DNA of 64,000 nucleotides from Fibrella aquatilis (GTDB lineage: Bacteria > Bacteroidota > Bacteroidia > Cytophagales > Spirosomataceae), in assembly GCF_017353255.1 (NCBI RefSeq), contig NZ_JAFMYU010000033.1, positions 1 through 64,000 on the forward strand, in the 5' to 3' direction. The position numbers were made by a program, and so were the translations under genes. The notes below the pieces were generated by a model that was given only the letters and a program-made list of their open reading frames with translations, ran no database searches and was not told the origin of the DNA. Positions 26,762 through 34,881 of this stretch are shown here, in pieces (position 1 is the first letter of the stretch; each line of letters begins with the position of its first letter).

Positions 26762-28855
26762 TTAGCCCAGCGGCACCAAAATGGTGGTCTGGGTGCCGGC
26801 GCCGAGGATGCTTTCGAGGTGGAAGTGGCCACCCAATTGCTGCGCCCGCTCCCGAATGTTGCTAAGGCCCATACCCGCCACTGATCCGTCGGTAATGCCC
26901 ACGCCGTTGTCGTGCAACACCAGCTGAAGACCCCGTTCCTGCTGCGTTAGCTCAATACGGGCGTGGCTGGCCTGCGCATGGCGGATAATGTTGGTGCAAA
27001 GTTCCAGGCAGATTACGTAGAGGTTGAACTCGGCGGTTTCGCTCAGGGGTAACCGGTTGGCGCTGGGGTAGGTGAAAGAGAATTCAGTCTGGTCGGCCAG
27101 GTTCAGGCGGGCAACCAGGTCATTGATGGCCTGCACCAGCCCCTGCTCCAGCAACTGCTTAGGCAGCAGGTTGTGCGACAGTTGCCGTACCTGTTTGGCG
27201 GCATCGTCGAGCAGAAAAAGGCTGTTTTCGTATAGTTTCTTGGCTTGTGGCGGCAGTGTGTCGGCGTCGATGGTTTGGATCGTCATTTTGGTGGCCCCCA
27301 GCAAACTGCTCACCCGGTCGTGGAGTTCGGTGGCCACACGCTTGCGCTCCAGCCGCTGCCCTTTAATGAGCGCGGCCTCAATATCGGCATTTTTCGCCCG
27401 CAACGCCCGGTTGCTTCGCCGCAGGCGTAGACTATAATAGACCAGCAATACGCCCAAGCCGCTGATGATGATCAGGCCCGTAAACAGTTGATCCTGAATC
27501 CGTTTTCGCGTAGCCAAACGCGTGCTTAACTCACTCACGGTGAGCTGTTTGATGGTGGCTTGCTGCGCCAGCTGCTTTTGGGTAGCCGCGGTTTTCAGCG
27601 CTTCTTTTTCCAGCCGAAACCAGAGCGCATTGGTTTGACTTTGCTGCTGCAAAGCGGTCGTTTCCAGGGCGTTATTCAGCCGGTCAATGTCGGCTTCGCG
27701 GGCTAGTGTTTGGTAGCGTTGCTCCTGCAACTGTCGTTCGTGCCGGTACTTGGTTTCGAGCCGTTCGCGCTCAAAAACGGCGTGTTGCCGCAGCACGTCC
27801 GACCGGTTTTGGGCTTGTTGCTCATCGGCTTTAAGGGCCAGGTAAAGGGTTTGGGCGTCGAGGGCATTTTTCCAGTCGTGCTGTTGTCCATAAGCCGCCA
27901 CCAACGTGTTGAGGGCCGTAAGCCGCACGGCAAACACTACTCTGTTTTGCGCCAGAGCCTGCTTGGCATGCGCAATGGCTTCGTCGGGCTTCCCCAGCGC
28001 CACGTAGGCCTGCGCTATGTCGGCCAGGGCGTCAGACTGCGGCATAGGGCTGTTGAGCTGTCCCCAGTAAGCAATGGCTTTTTCCAGGTGCTGCAACGCT
28101 ACCGCCGGTTTGTGCTGAGCAAGGTAGAGTCGCCCCATATCATTTGACAGGTAAGCCAGGCTGGACAAATTACCGTGTTGACTATCAACATGTTGCAGCG
28201 ATTCTATAAAATGCGTTTCAGCCTCGGCCAGCCGGTTATCTTTCAAATAAACATTGGCCAGCGACTGGTGCAGATCGGCCAGTTGGTTTTGTTCGCCCCT
28301 GGGGTCTTTACCAAACCAGGCCAGGCTTTTAAGCAGGTACGTTATGGCGTCGGCACGTTGGTCCAGGCTAGTGTTGATCTTGCCCAGGTTTCGGTAAATG
28401 CGCCAGGTATACATGCTGGCCAGTGGCGGGTTGGCTTCAATAAGCGCCAGCATCTGAAAATTGAGCCGGATGGCCTCGGCAAACTTATCGCCTGCCGACC
28501 GGTGGTAGCGTTCCAGCAGTTGCAGGGCCTTCAGTTGGTATTTGATGTTGTGTTTTCGCTGGGCCAGCTGTGCCAATTGGTTAGCCACCAGCCGACTACT
28601 GTCTCGCCGCGAATAACTGTTGTGATACACCGTGGCCATAAAATGCAGCCACTCCATGCGGGCGGTGTCGGCAGTGGGTGTGGCGGGCAGTTGGCCAATA
28701 AGCCGAACCTGTTGCCGCGACAGCTGCAACAAACTATCGACATAGCTCCGCTCGGCCCCCCGGTCGAAGTTGAACAAGGGGGTCTGGTATGATTGGGCCT
28801 TAAGCGTGGTGGTCCCCAACCAAAGCAGCAGTGTGTAGCGCCAAAAACAATGCAT
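26762..28855 (-). CDS. TPR-containing sensor histidine kinase (HisKA_3 type)
   Basis: A 697-residue kinase. The signal sequence MHCFWRYTLLLWLGTTTLKA leads to a periplasmic TPR array over about residues 60-380 (repeat marks include AEAETHFIESLQHVDS and PAVALQHLEKAIAYW). A coiled coil and a membrane helix follow near 460 (LFTGLIIISGLGVLLVYYSL). The dimerisation/phosphoacceptor domain has ERKRVATELHDRVSSLLG with His near 508. The ATPase domain has CLELCTNIIRHAQASHARIE, DNGVGI and GMGLSNIRERAQQLGG. Start taken at the Met preceding the signal sequence; the 15 upstream residues are non-hydrophobic. It faces the NarL-type regulator convergently and likely signals to it. Input unknown. Confidence 0.88.
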   Translation of the reverse strand: MHCFWRYTLLLWLGTTTLKAQSYQTPLFNFDRGAERSYVDSLLQLSRQQVRLIGQLPATPTADTARMEWLHFMATVYHNSYSRRDSSRLVANQLAQLAQRKHNIKYQLKALQLLERYHRSAGDKFAEAIRLNFQMLALIEANPPLASMYTWRIYRNLGKINTSLDQRADAITYLLKSLAWFGKDPRGEQNQLADLHQSLANVYLKDNRLAEAETHFIESLQHVDSQHGNLSSLAYLSNDMGRLYLAQHKPAVALQHLEKAIAYWGQLNSPMPQSDALADIAQAYVALGKPDEAIAHAKQALAQNRVVFAVRLTALNTLVAAYGQQHDWKNALDAQTLYLALKADEQQAQNRSDVLRQHAVFERERLETKYRHERQLQEQRYQTLAREADIDRLNNALETTALQQQSQTNALWFRLEKEALKTAATQKQLAQQATIKQLTVSELSTRLATRKRIQDQLFTGLIIISGLGVLLVYYSLRLRRSNRALRAKNADIEAALIKGQRLERKRVATELHDRVSSLLGATKMTIQTIDADTLPPQAKKLYENSLFLLDDAAKQVRQLSHNLLPKQLLEQGLVQAINDLVARLNLADQTEFSFTYPSANRLPLSETAEFNLYVICLELCTNIIRHAQASHARIELTQQERGLQLVLHDNGVGITDGSVAGMGLSNIRERAQQLGGHFHLESILGAGTQTTILVPLG

Positions 28856-29073
28856 GATACCGAAGCGAAAGGGGGTAACCTGCAAATAACCAATACCCAC
28901 CCCGACTCTGTCAACAGGTTACTGGGCAACCGGTCAGGCTTTTTAGCTACCGTACCAATAGGGTAAAGATCACTCCCGAAAATCACGGAATTCCGGGACA
29001 AAAAAGCACCGGATTCGGCGATTGATAAGGGCGTTTCTAAGGGGGAGTTTTGTAGAAAAACAATGCGCCACCA

Positions 29074-29214
29074 ATGAAAACGCTTCTTATTTCGCTCGTA
29101 GCGGCCTTTTGGGCTTTGCTCCTCTACAATTCGTTCTCCTTCGATCAGTTCGATTTCACCACGCCCCGGGGCGATATTTCCTGGGACGACATCACCGACG
29201 AGCTATGGCCGTAG
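29074..29214 (+). CDS. 46-residue single-pass membrane microprotein, overlapping the downstream hydrolase
   Basis: ATG at 29074 to TAG at 29212-29214 encodes 46 residues beginning MKTLLISLVAAFWALLLYNS. This is one membrane helix (about residues 3-19) followed by an acidic tail (FDQFDFTTPRGDISWDDITD, ending ELWP). The hydrolase ATG (29205) lies inside its last codons in another frame, so the two are probably translationally coupled. The codons are GC-rich at third positions like the neighbours. Short genes of this size are easily missed by gene finders. I do not recognise the family. Confidence 0.6.
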   Translation: MKTLLISLVAAFWALLLYNSFSFDQFDFTTPRGDISWDDITDELWP

Positions 29215-30095
29215 ACCACACATCAGGCCAGCCATTGCGGGTGCGTTCGCTCGATGGCTACCCGCTGGGCGTTACCTTGTTCGCGGCACCACAACCCCGC
29301 GCCGTTCTCCTGGTCAATACCGCTGTGGGCATTTCGCAGCGGTACTACCGCCCTTTCGCGCAGTACATGGCGCAACATCACTTCACCACCATTACCTATG
29401 ACTACCGGGGCGTGGGCAAGTCGGCACCGCCCCGGCTCACGGTCGATTTTGCGGGTGGGTTCCGCCAGCTGGTGACCGACACCGAATGTCTTATGCAGTA
29501 TGCCCAAAGCCAATGCCCAGGTTTGCCACTGGGGCTAATCGGCCATTCTATTGGCGGTATTTTGCCCTTGCTTACACCCGAAAACCGGAAACTCGACGCT
29601 ATGTTTACGGTGGGTACTCAAATGGCCTATCCGCCCGATTTTGGGCCGGGCTGGTGGGACAATGTCAAGCTGCGGTTCCAGTGGTTCATGCTCATGCCCC
29701 TACTTACGCGCTGCTACGGGTATTTTCCGGGTGAGCGCCTCAAACTGGGTTTTGCCGACATACCCGCACAGTTTGTGCACGAAATTGCAATGCGACGCCA
29801 TTATGAAAACATCTTCGATTTCCTGGCCGAGTTAAATCTGCCCTCGCACCACTTGAACCTGATCTGCCCCACGCTGGCGTTTTCGGCCACCGACGACCCG
29901 CTTTGCACACCCATGGCCATGACCCGCCTGTACTCACAGCTGGCCAACGCACCCGTTCAGTATCAGCGACTAAACCCCGCCGATATTGGCGCAGACAGCA
30001 TTGGCCACACGCGGTTTTTTCGGCGTGACCTGGGCCGGGTGCTGTGGCCAATGGCCGCCAACTGGTTCACCAGGCAGCTCGTGGCGCCTACCTAA
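29205..30095 (+). CDS. Alpha/beta hydrolase (serine aminopeptidase S33-like)
   Basis: A 296-residue alpha/beta hydrolase. The nucleophile elbow is GLIGHSIGG with Ser near residue 117. It is preceded by TITYDYRGVGKSAPP, the loop typical of lysophospholipase/S33-type hydrolases. An Asp near 226 (FSATDDPLCTP) and a His near 270 (GHTRFFRRD) complete the likely triad. The start ATG at 29205 fits the first strand LRVRSLDGYPLGVTLF. The longer in-frame extension to 29022 overlaps the microprotein and has no conserved character. Substrate unknown; possible roles include lipid or ester hydrolysis at the inner face of the membrane. Confidence 0.82.
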   Translation: MAVDHTSGQPLRVRSLDGYPLGVTLFAAPQPRAVLLVNTAVGISQRYYRPFAQYMAQHHFTTITYDYRGVGKSAPPRLTVDFAGGFRQLVTDTECLMQYAQSQCPGLPLGLIGHSIGGILPLLTPENRKLDAMFTVGTQMAYPPDFGPGWWDNVKLRFQWFMLMPLLTRCYGYFPGERLKLGFADIPAQFVHEIAMRRHYENIFDFLAELNLPSHHLNLICPTLAFSATDDPLCTPMAMTRLYSQLANAPVQYQRLNPADIGADSIGHTRFFRRDLGRVLWPMAANWFTRQLVAPT

Positions 30096-30223
30096 GGTGG
30101 GTGCCCACCAAGCCCGAGGGGGAACTAAACGGCTGACCTTCTTCGTAGTAAGGGGGATATACACTCTGTGGTGGGGTTTAGGCACGGCTTTTGTAGCGGC
30201 CTTTTCTACATCACCCCAACTTA

Positions 30224-31819
30224 ATGAATTTCAACGATTTAGAGCTTATAGCTCCCATCCTGAAGGCCCTCGCCGAAGAAGGATACACCACCCCAACCCC
30301 GATTCAGGAACAAGCCATCCCTTACGTCAACGCAGGTCGCGACTTGCTCGGATGCGCCCAGACCGGCACCGGCAAAACCGCCGCCTTCTCGATCCCAACC
30401 ATCCAGCGCCTGTACGAAATGAAGCAGTCGGGCAACTGGTCGAACAAGATTAAAGCCCTGATTCTTACGCCCACGCGCGAGCTTGCCATCCAGATTGATG
30501 AAAGCCTCGGCGCGTATGGCCGCCACGTGGGGTTGCGCCATGCCGTCATTTTTGGCGGCGTCGGTCAAAAGCCCCAAACCGATGCCCTGCGTAATGGCAT
30601 CGACATCCTGACCGCCACACCGGGCCGCCTGCTCGACCTGATGCAACAGGGATTTGTGAACCTCAAAGGCATCGAGTTCTTCGTCCTCGACGAAGCCGAC
30701 CGGATGCTCGACATGGGGTTCATTCACGACGTGCGCAAGGTGATTGCGCAGTTGCCCGCCAAACGGCAGTCGCTGTTTTTCTCGGCCACTATGCCGCCCG
30801 AAATCGTAAAACTGGCCGATACCATCCTGACCGACCCCGTGAAGGTGGAAGTAACGCCCGCCTCCTCTACCGCCGACACGGTTACGCAGTCGGTCTATAT
30901 GGTAGAGCGCGACGACAAGCGGAGCCTGCTATTGCACCTGTTGCAGGATCCTAAAATCGAATCGGCGCTGGTGTTTAGCCGGACCAAACACGGTGCCGAC
31001 AAGGTAGCCGAGTTTTTGAACAAGCACAACGTCAAGACCGAAGCCATCCACGGCAACAAGGCCCAAAACGCCCGTCAGCGGGCGCTGAGTAACTTTAAAG
31101 ACCACACCACCCGCGTACTAGTGGCTACAGACATTGCCGCGCGGGGTATCGACATCGACAGCCTTACGCACGTGATCAACTTCGAGCTGCCCAACATTCC
31201 CGAAAGCTACGTGCACCGCATTGGTCGTACGGGCCGGGCGGGTGCCAGCGGCATTGCTATCTCGTTTTGCGAAACCGACGAGCGGGCCTGGCTGGTAGAC
31301 ATCCAGAAACTGATTGGCCGGAAGGTACCGGTAGCCACTGATAACCCCTACCAGTCAGACAATAACGAACCTATTGAGCGGGCCAAAGCCCCCAAGATGG
31401 TGCAGAAACAGGGCCGTGGTCCCCGCGAAGGCCGTGAAGGTGGTTCACGCGAACCCCGCCGCGATAACGCCCCGCGGCAGGAGTCTCGTCCGCAACAGCC
31501 TCGGTCCGAGCAGCCCCGGTCGGAGTCCCGTCCGCAGGAGCCACGCACGGAGCAATCGCGTCCGCAAGGCCCGCGCCCCGGTGGTAACAGCGGTCGGCCA
31601 AACGGTGGTCGCAATCAGGACAACCGTAGCGGTCAACCCCGCAACAACGACCGGCGCAACAGCGGCGGCAATCGGTCGGCAGACAACACCGCCGAAGATG
31701 CCCGCTGGAAACCCTGGACGGCATCCCTCTCTACCTCACCAGACCGCTTCGACAAGCCCCGTGAGCAATCATCAGGCAGCGGAAACAGCAACAGCGGAGG
31801 CAAAAAACGCCGCTGGTAA
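30224..31819 (+). CDS. DEAD-box ATP-dependent RNA helicase with Arg/Gly/Pro-rich tail (RhlE-like)
   Basis: A 531-residue helicase that unwinds structured RNA. Q motif ([11 protein letters not shown] near residue 27), motif I ([12 protein letters not shown] near 45), Ia ([10 protein letters not shown]), II ([13 protein letters not shown] near 155), III (FFSATMPPE), IV to VI ([36 protein letters not shown]) are all present. From about residue 385 the protein is a disordered tail rich in RPQ, RSEQPR and GGR, probably for RNA binding. The final KKRRW is basic. The TAA at 31817-31819 opens the hairpin at 31817-31928. Helicases of this type often serve ribosome assembly or cold adaptation; this is family knowledge. 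Confidence 0.95.
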   Translation: MNFNDLELIAPILKALAEEGYTTPTPIQEQAIPYVNAGRDLLGCAQTGTGKTAAFSIPTIQRLYEMKQSGNWSNKIKALILTPTRELAIQIDESLGAYGRHVGLRHAVIFGGVGQKPQTDALRNGIDILTATPGRLLDLMQQGFVNLKGIEFFVLDEADRMLDMGFIHDVRKVIAQLPAKRQSLFFSATMPPEIVKLADTILTDPVKVEVTPASSTADTVTQSVYMVERDDKRSLLLHLLQDPKIESALVFSRTKHGADKVAEFLNKHNVKTEAIHGNKAQNARQRALSNFKDHTTRVLVATDIAARGIDIDSLTHVINFELPNIPESYVHRIGRTGRAGASGIAISFCETDERAWLVDIQKLIGRKVPVATDNPYQSDNNEPIERAKAPKMVQKQGRGPREGREGGSREPRRDNAPRQESRPQQPRSEQPRSESRPQEPRTEQSRPQGPRPGGNSGRPNGGRNQDNRSGQPRNNDRRNSGGNRSADNTAEDARWKPWTASLSTSPDRFDKPREQSSGSGNSNSGGKKRRW

Positions 31820-31928
31820 TTACAGTGAGCAGTTCTACAGTAGGCAGTATGCAGTGTGGCTGACGCCAGCGTATTCATGCGTCAGCCACACTGCATACTG
31901 CCTGCTGTAGAACTGCTCACTATAATTA
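31817..31928. repeat. Intergenic hairpin with GCAGTAGGCAGT words, 50-nt arms, carrying both stop codons
   Basis: Arms 31817-31866 and 31879-31928 are near-perfect inverted repeats around a 12-nt loop. The left arm starts with the TAA of the helicase gene. The right arm ends with the complement of the TAA of the SDR gene (31926-31928). Words are AGCAGTTCTACAGTAGGC and GTATGCAGTGTGG. It uses the same GCAGTAGGCAGT style as 8822-8884. Confidence 0.93.
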
Positions 31929-32687
31929 TCCCGCCGTGGTACCGCCGTCCATTTGTAGGGCTTGGCCGGTGCAGAAGGCGTTTTCAGGGGCGCAGAGCCA
32001 CAAAATAGCCTGGGCAATTTCTTCGGGCTGGCCAAACCGGCCCATCGGAATCAGGCGGCGCATCCGCTCTTCCATTTCAGGGGCGGTATCTATCAGGTCC
32101 TGCACCATAGCCGAGTGCGTATAGACCGGGCAGATGGCATTTACCCGAATATTTTTCTTGGCAAATTCCAGCGCGGCGGTCTTCGTGAGGCCAATGACGC
32201 CGTGCTTGGCCGCGCTGTAGGGTGCGCCCATGGGCATGCCCCGTACCCCCGCAATACTCGATACGTTAACGATCTTTCCCCCATCGGTCTGCTGCATCAT
32301 CTGCCTGATCTGGGCCTGCATGCCGTAGAAAACACCACCCAGGTTCACCGCCATCATGGTGTCCCAATCACGCACCGACTGCTCAAGAAAGCGGGCAAAA
32401 CGACCGCCAATGCCGGCGTTGTTGATGCCCACGTCGAGCCGACCATAGGTGGCCACGGCATGTGCAACAGCAGCGGTATGTTGTTCAGGATCAGCCACAT
32501 CGCAGTGAATATAACTCGCCTGACCGCCAGTATCCTGAATCATGGATACGGTCTGCTGACCATTGGCATCGTTTACATCTGACACAACAACGGAGGCACC
32601 CGACTGGGCAAACGCGAGGGCCGTTGACCGTCCAATTCCCGACCCGGCACCGGAGACGAGGGCAACTTGATTTATGAATGACGACAT
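31926..32687 (-). CDS. Short-chain dehydrogenase/reductase (SDR family)
   Basis: A 253-residue classical SDR oxidoreductase. The NAD(P)-binding motif GAGSGIGRS is at residues 13-21, NNAGIGG in the middle, the catalytic Ser in VSSIAG and the catalytic Tyr-x-x-x-Lys in YSAAKHGV. The C-terminal GQALQMDGGTTAG is the usual ending of this family. Start at MSSFINQVALVSG (32685-32687); the upstream in-frame sequence comes from the intergenic repeat. Resembles glucose dehydrogenase-type or 3-oxoacyl-reductase-like SDRs. Substrate cannot be assigned. It converges on the helicase gene with only the hairpin between. Confidence 0.92.
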   Translation of the reverse strand: MSSFINQVALVSGAGSGIGRSTALAFAQSGASVVVSDVNDANGQQTVSMIQDTGGQASYIHCDVADPEQHTAAVAHAVATYGRLDVGINNAGIGGRFARFLEQSVRDWDTMMAVNLGGVFYGMQAQIRQMMQQTDGGKIVNVSSIAGVRGMPMGAPYSAAKHGVIGLTKTAALEFAKKNIRVNAICPVYTHSAMVQDLIDTAPEMEERMRRLIPMGRFGQPEEIAQAILWLCAPENAFCTGQALQMDGGTTAG

Positions 32688-32717
32688 ATAAAGTAGGTTC
32701 GATAAGGGCTGGTCATT

Positions 32718-32877
32718 GGTCATTGGCCCCGTGGGCGTCATTAATCGTCATTCGCTACGCTGTCATTCAGTGGTTATTTAATGGTCATTCGTTGTAAAGG
32801 CAATAAATGACTATTGAATGACCACTGAATGACAGCGTAGCGAATGACGATTAATGACGCCCACGGGGCCAATGACC
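32718..32877. repeat. Large hairpin with GGTCATTGG / CGAATGACG words
   Basis: Left arm from 32718 (GGTCATTGGCCCCGTGGGCG) and right arm ending at 32877 (CCCACGGGGCCAATGACC) are about 72-75 nt long with few mismatches around the centre near 32795. TCATT/AATGA words recur about every 10 nt. It fills most of the 308-base gap 32688-32995 between divergent genes; the other parts hold nothing clear. Confidence 0.92.
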
Positions 32878-32995
32878 AATTTGCTTGCTAAAAGTAAGTC
32901 AAAAAAATGTCCGTATAGTTTAAACGGTGGTGATTCAGGGGACTCTATATTTAAGGTACAAATGAACGACCGTATCCCTCAATTGTACTACTCTA

Positions 32996-33784
32996 ATGAT
33001 CACGCAACCACTGTCGCCGTCTGCTGCGGCCAAACCCGACCTGATTCCGGGCATCTATAACTACTGCGATTCCTGGTGCGAACGCTGCCAGCTGACCACC
33101 CGCTGCCGCAGTTATCAGATGCAAAACCCCGACGGCCCCACTCAGCCGGTTGACTCCAGCGCTTCGCTGGTGCATCAACTCACCGAAGCGCTTAACCTGA
33201 CCAAGCGTTATGTAGAGAAATTACAGCGCGAACAGGATATTTTGCTCAACAGTACACCAGATCGGGAAGAGCAGCAACTGCTTGAACAACAGGCAGCTAT
33301 GCCAAGAATGCAGGCTAAAGAACACCCTGCGTCGCGGCTGGCGCTGGCCTACCTCACTCAAACTGGTACCTGGCTGGCCGACGAGAAAGGGCTATTAGAA
33401 CAGGCCGGTCAGCAGCAACTGCGCGAGGTGCAACTAGGAATCCGCACCGAAGACGAAGCCATGGTGTTGTTAAACGCCCTGAAAGATGCGTACGAGCAAA
33501 TTCGTTGGTACCGCACCCTAATTCCGGTGAAAACCACGTCGGCCCTGCGCGCTATCGAAGAACCTACCGACGACGAGTACCTGCTGGATTATTACAATGG
33601 CAAGGCTAAACTGGTGCTGGTCAGCATAGACCGGTCGCTGCTGGCCTGGCAGACGATGCTGGCGTTTTTCCCCGAAAAAATGGATGACCTGCTCGATCTG
33701 TTGGCCACATTAAACCGGCTAACCAAACACATGGAAATCGCCTTCCCCCAAGCCCGCTCGTTTAGAAGACCAGGACTGGATTGA
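32996..33784 (+). CDS. Conserved-type protein with N-terminal Cys cluster (CxxxCxxC...C), function unknown
   Basis: A 262-residue soluble protein. Near the N-terminus is GIYNYCDSWCERCQLTTRC, with cysteines at residues 24, 28, 31 and 37. This looks like a zinc or iron-sulfur binding cluster. The remainder is mostly helical, with a charged coiled-coil section around 60-95 (EALNLTKRYVEKLQREQDIL) and a later helix bundle (VLVSIDRSLLAWQTMLAFFP). I do not recognise a named family. No neighbour gives a function; it lies between two hairpins. A DNA- or RNA-binding or metal-dependent role is only a guess. Confidence 0.6.
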   Translation: MITQPLSPSAAAKPDLIPGIYNYCDSWCERCQLTTRCRSYQMQNPDGPTQPVDSSASLVHQLTEALNLTKRYVEKLQREQDILLNSTPDREEQQLLEQQAAMPRMQAKEHPASRLALAYLTQTGTWLADEKGLLEQAGQQQLREVQLGIRTEDEAMVLLNALKDAYEQIRWYRTLIPVKTTSALRAIEEPTDDEYLLDYYNGKAKLVLVSIDRSLLAWQTMLAFFPEKMDDLLDLLATLNRLTKHMEIAFPQARSFRRPGLD

Positions 33785-33792
33785 ACTGATTT

Positions 33793-33852
33793 ACGAATTA
33801 CGATTTTTGCTGACGCGTCTGTACTCGTGCGTCAGCAAAAATCGTAATTCGT
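33793..33852. repeat. Intergenic hairpin with AATTACGA words
   Basis: Exact 24-bp arms at 33793-33816 and 33829-33852 (outer ACGAATTACGATTTTTGCTG) with a 12-nt loop. The right side continues in the word style to about 33870 (GTAATTCGTACATCGTACAT). It fills the gap between the Cys-cluster gene and the GNAT gene. Confidence 0.88.
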
Positions 33853-33876
33853 AATTCGTACATCGTACATCCCCAC

Positions 33877-34380
33877 ATGTTCATTCGCCTCGCTACGCCC
33901 GCCGATATTCCTCAATTAGTAACCCTGCTGGGCCGTGTGGTGCCGCAAATGCAGGCATCGGGCAATTTTCAGTGGGACAGCACCTACCCCAATGCCACCG
34001 TTTTCGGTGATGATATTAGCAAACAGCAACTCTGGGTGGCCGACATCAACGGGCAACTGGCAGGCGTATCGGCCATCACGACCGATCAGGAACCGGAGTA
34101 TGCGCAGGTGGGCTGGGACATCAGTGAACCCGCTATTGTCACGCACCGGCTGGCGGTTGATCCCGCTTTTCGGGGGCAGGGCGTAGGAAAAGCGCTGCTG
34201 CAACAGGCCGAAACAGTAGCGCAGGCGAAGAGCATCCCCCGCCTGCGGATCGACACAAACACGCAAAATCAGGCTACGCAGGCACTTTTTCCAGCCATGG
34301 GGTACGTGTTTGCGGGTGAAATTGGCCTTGGTTTTCGACCGGGGCTGCGCTTCTACTGCTACGAAAAACGGTTGATGTAG
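33877..34380 (+). CDS. GNAT family N-acetyltransferase
   Basis: A 167-residue GNAT acetyltransferase. The acetyl-CoA binding motif A is RLAVDPAFRGQGVGKALL (R-x-x-G-x-G) near residue 90. Motif B follows with ALFPAMGYVFAGE near 143. The N-terminal strand-helix (IRLATPADIPQLVTLL) is standard. It would acetylate a small molecule or a protein N-terminus, but the acceptor is unknown. The ATG at 33877 follows the hairpin by 24 bases. Confidence 0.88.
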   Translation: MFIRLATPADIPQLVTLLGRVVPQMQASGNFQWDSTYPNATVFGDDISKQQLWVADINGQLAGVSAITTDQEPEYAQVGWDISEPAIVTHRLAVDPAFRGQGVGKALLQQAETVAQAKSIPRLRIDTNTQNQATQALFPAMGYVFAGEIGLGFRPGLRFYCYEKRLM

Positions 34381-34463
34381 AACACCGTTTACACAGTTTC
34401 ATAAACACTCTAGTCAAAGGCCGGTTAGTAGGTCTGGTTCAACTTTCAATAAAAAAACCACGT

Positions 34464-34709
34464 ATGAAAACCAAACAATTAGTCGTCGGCTTAGCCGTAG
34501 CCTTCATGACCGCTACTACCATTGTAGCCTGCGATTCGAAGAAAGAAAACAAAGCCGAAGAGGTACAAGACGCGAAAGAAGACCTCAACGAGGCCCGCGC
34601 CGAAGGCGATACCAGCGAAATGCGCGATGAGAAAGCCAACCTCGACTCGGCCAAAGCCGAATACAACGACGCCGCCAAAGAAGCCCGGAAGGATTCGCTG
34701 AATAAATAA
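34464..34709 (+). CDS. Small coiled-coil lipoprotein
   Basis: An 81-residue lipoprotein. The signal peptide II is MKTKQLVVGLAVAFMTATTI with the lipobox VAC and the lipidated Cys at residue 23. The mature part is strongly charged and helical (EEVQDAKEDLNEARAEGDTS, then EYNDAAKEARKDSLNK), with heptad-like spacing resembling Lpp-type or YdcL-like small coils. It may be an envelope stress or periplasmic spacer protein. Family not named. A word-run and a hairpin terminator follow. Confidence 0.7.
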   Translation: MKTKQLVVGLAVAFMTATTIVACDSKKENKAEEVQDAKEDLNEARAEGDTSEMRDEKANLDSAKAEYNDAAKEARKDSLNK

Positions 34710-34729
34710 GAAGCAAGAAACAAGAAGGG
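34707..34729. repeat. Half word-run AAGAAGCAAGAAACAAG
   Basis: The lipoprotein stop TAA is directly followed by TAAGAAGCAAGAAACAAGAA, the same word as the arms at 2087-2175 and 12536-12578. No complementary partner arm is nearby, so it appears as a half element. Confidence 0.55.
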
Positions 34730-34792
34730 TGCTACCAAACCATACAGACTTACCTTCCATCACCTATTGGTTTCCTTTCGTGTAATCACCAG

Positions 34793-34832
34793 CCCCGGCG
34801 TTGCGCTATGTAACGCCGGGGTTGTATTTTTA
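34793..34832 (+). terminator. Rho-independent terminator after the lipoprotein gene
   Basis: CCCCGGCGTT (34793-34802) pairs with AACGCCGGGG (34812-34821), loop GCGCTATGT, followed by TTGTATTTTT. This fits a terminator for the gene ending at 34709. Confidence 0.75.
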
Positions 34833-34881
34833 GGACTTGCCTTAAGGCAACACCCTATCAATAACTGAAAAACCAATACGC

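Noticed and set aside
29022-29204. Longer N-terminus for the alpha/beta hydrolase, or a frameshift joining it with the microprotein
   Set aside because: The 61 extra residues are unlike a signal or domain, while the other frame encodes a good membrane helix with its own ATG. The hydrolase core begins exactly at 29205, so no frameshift is needed.
30095-30115. GGTGGGTGCCCACC as a terminator after the hydrolase
   Set aside because: The stem is short with almost no loop and there is no T tract after it.
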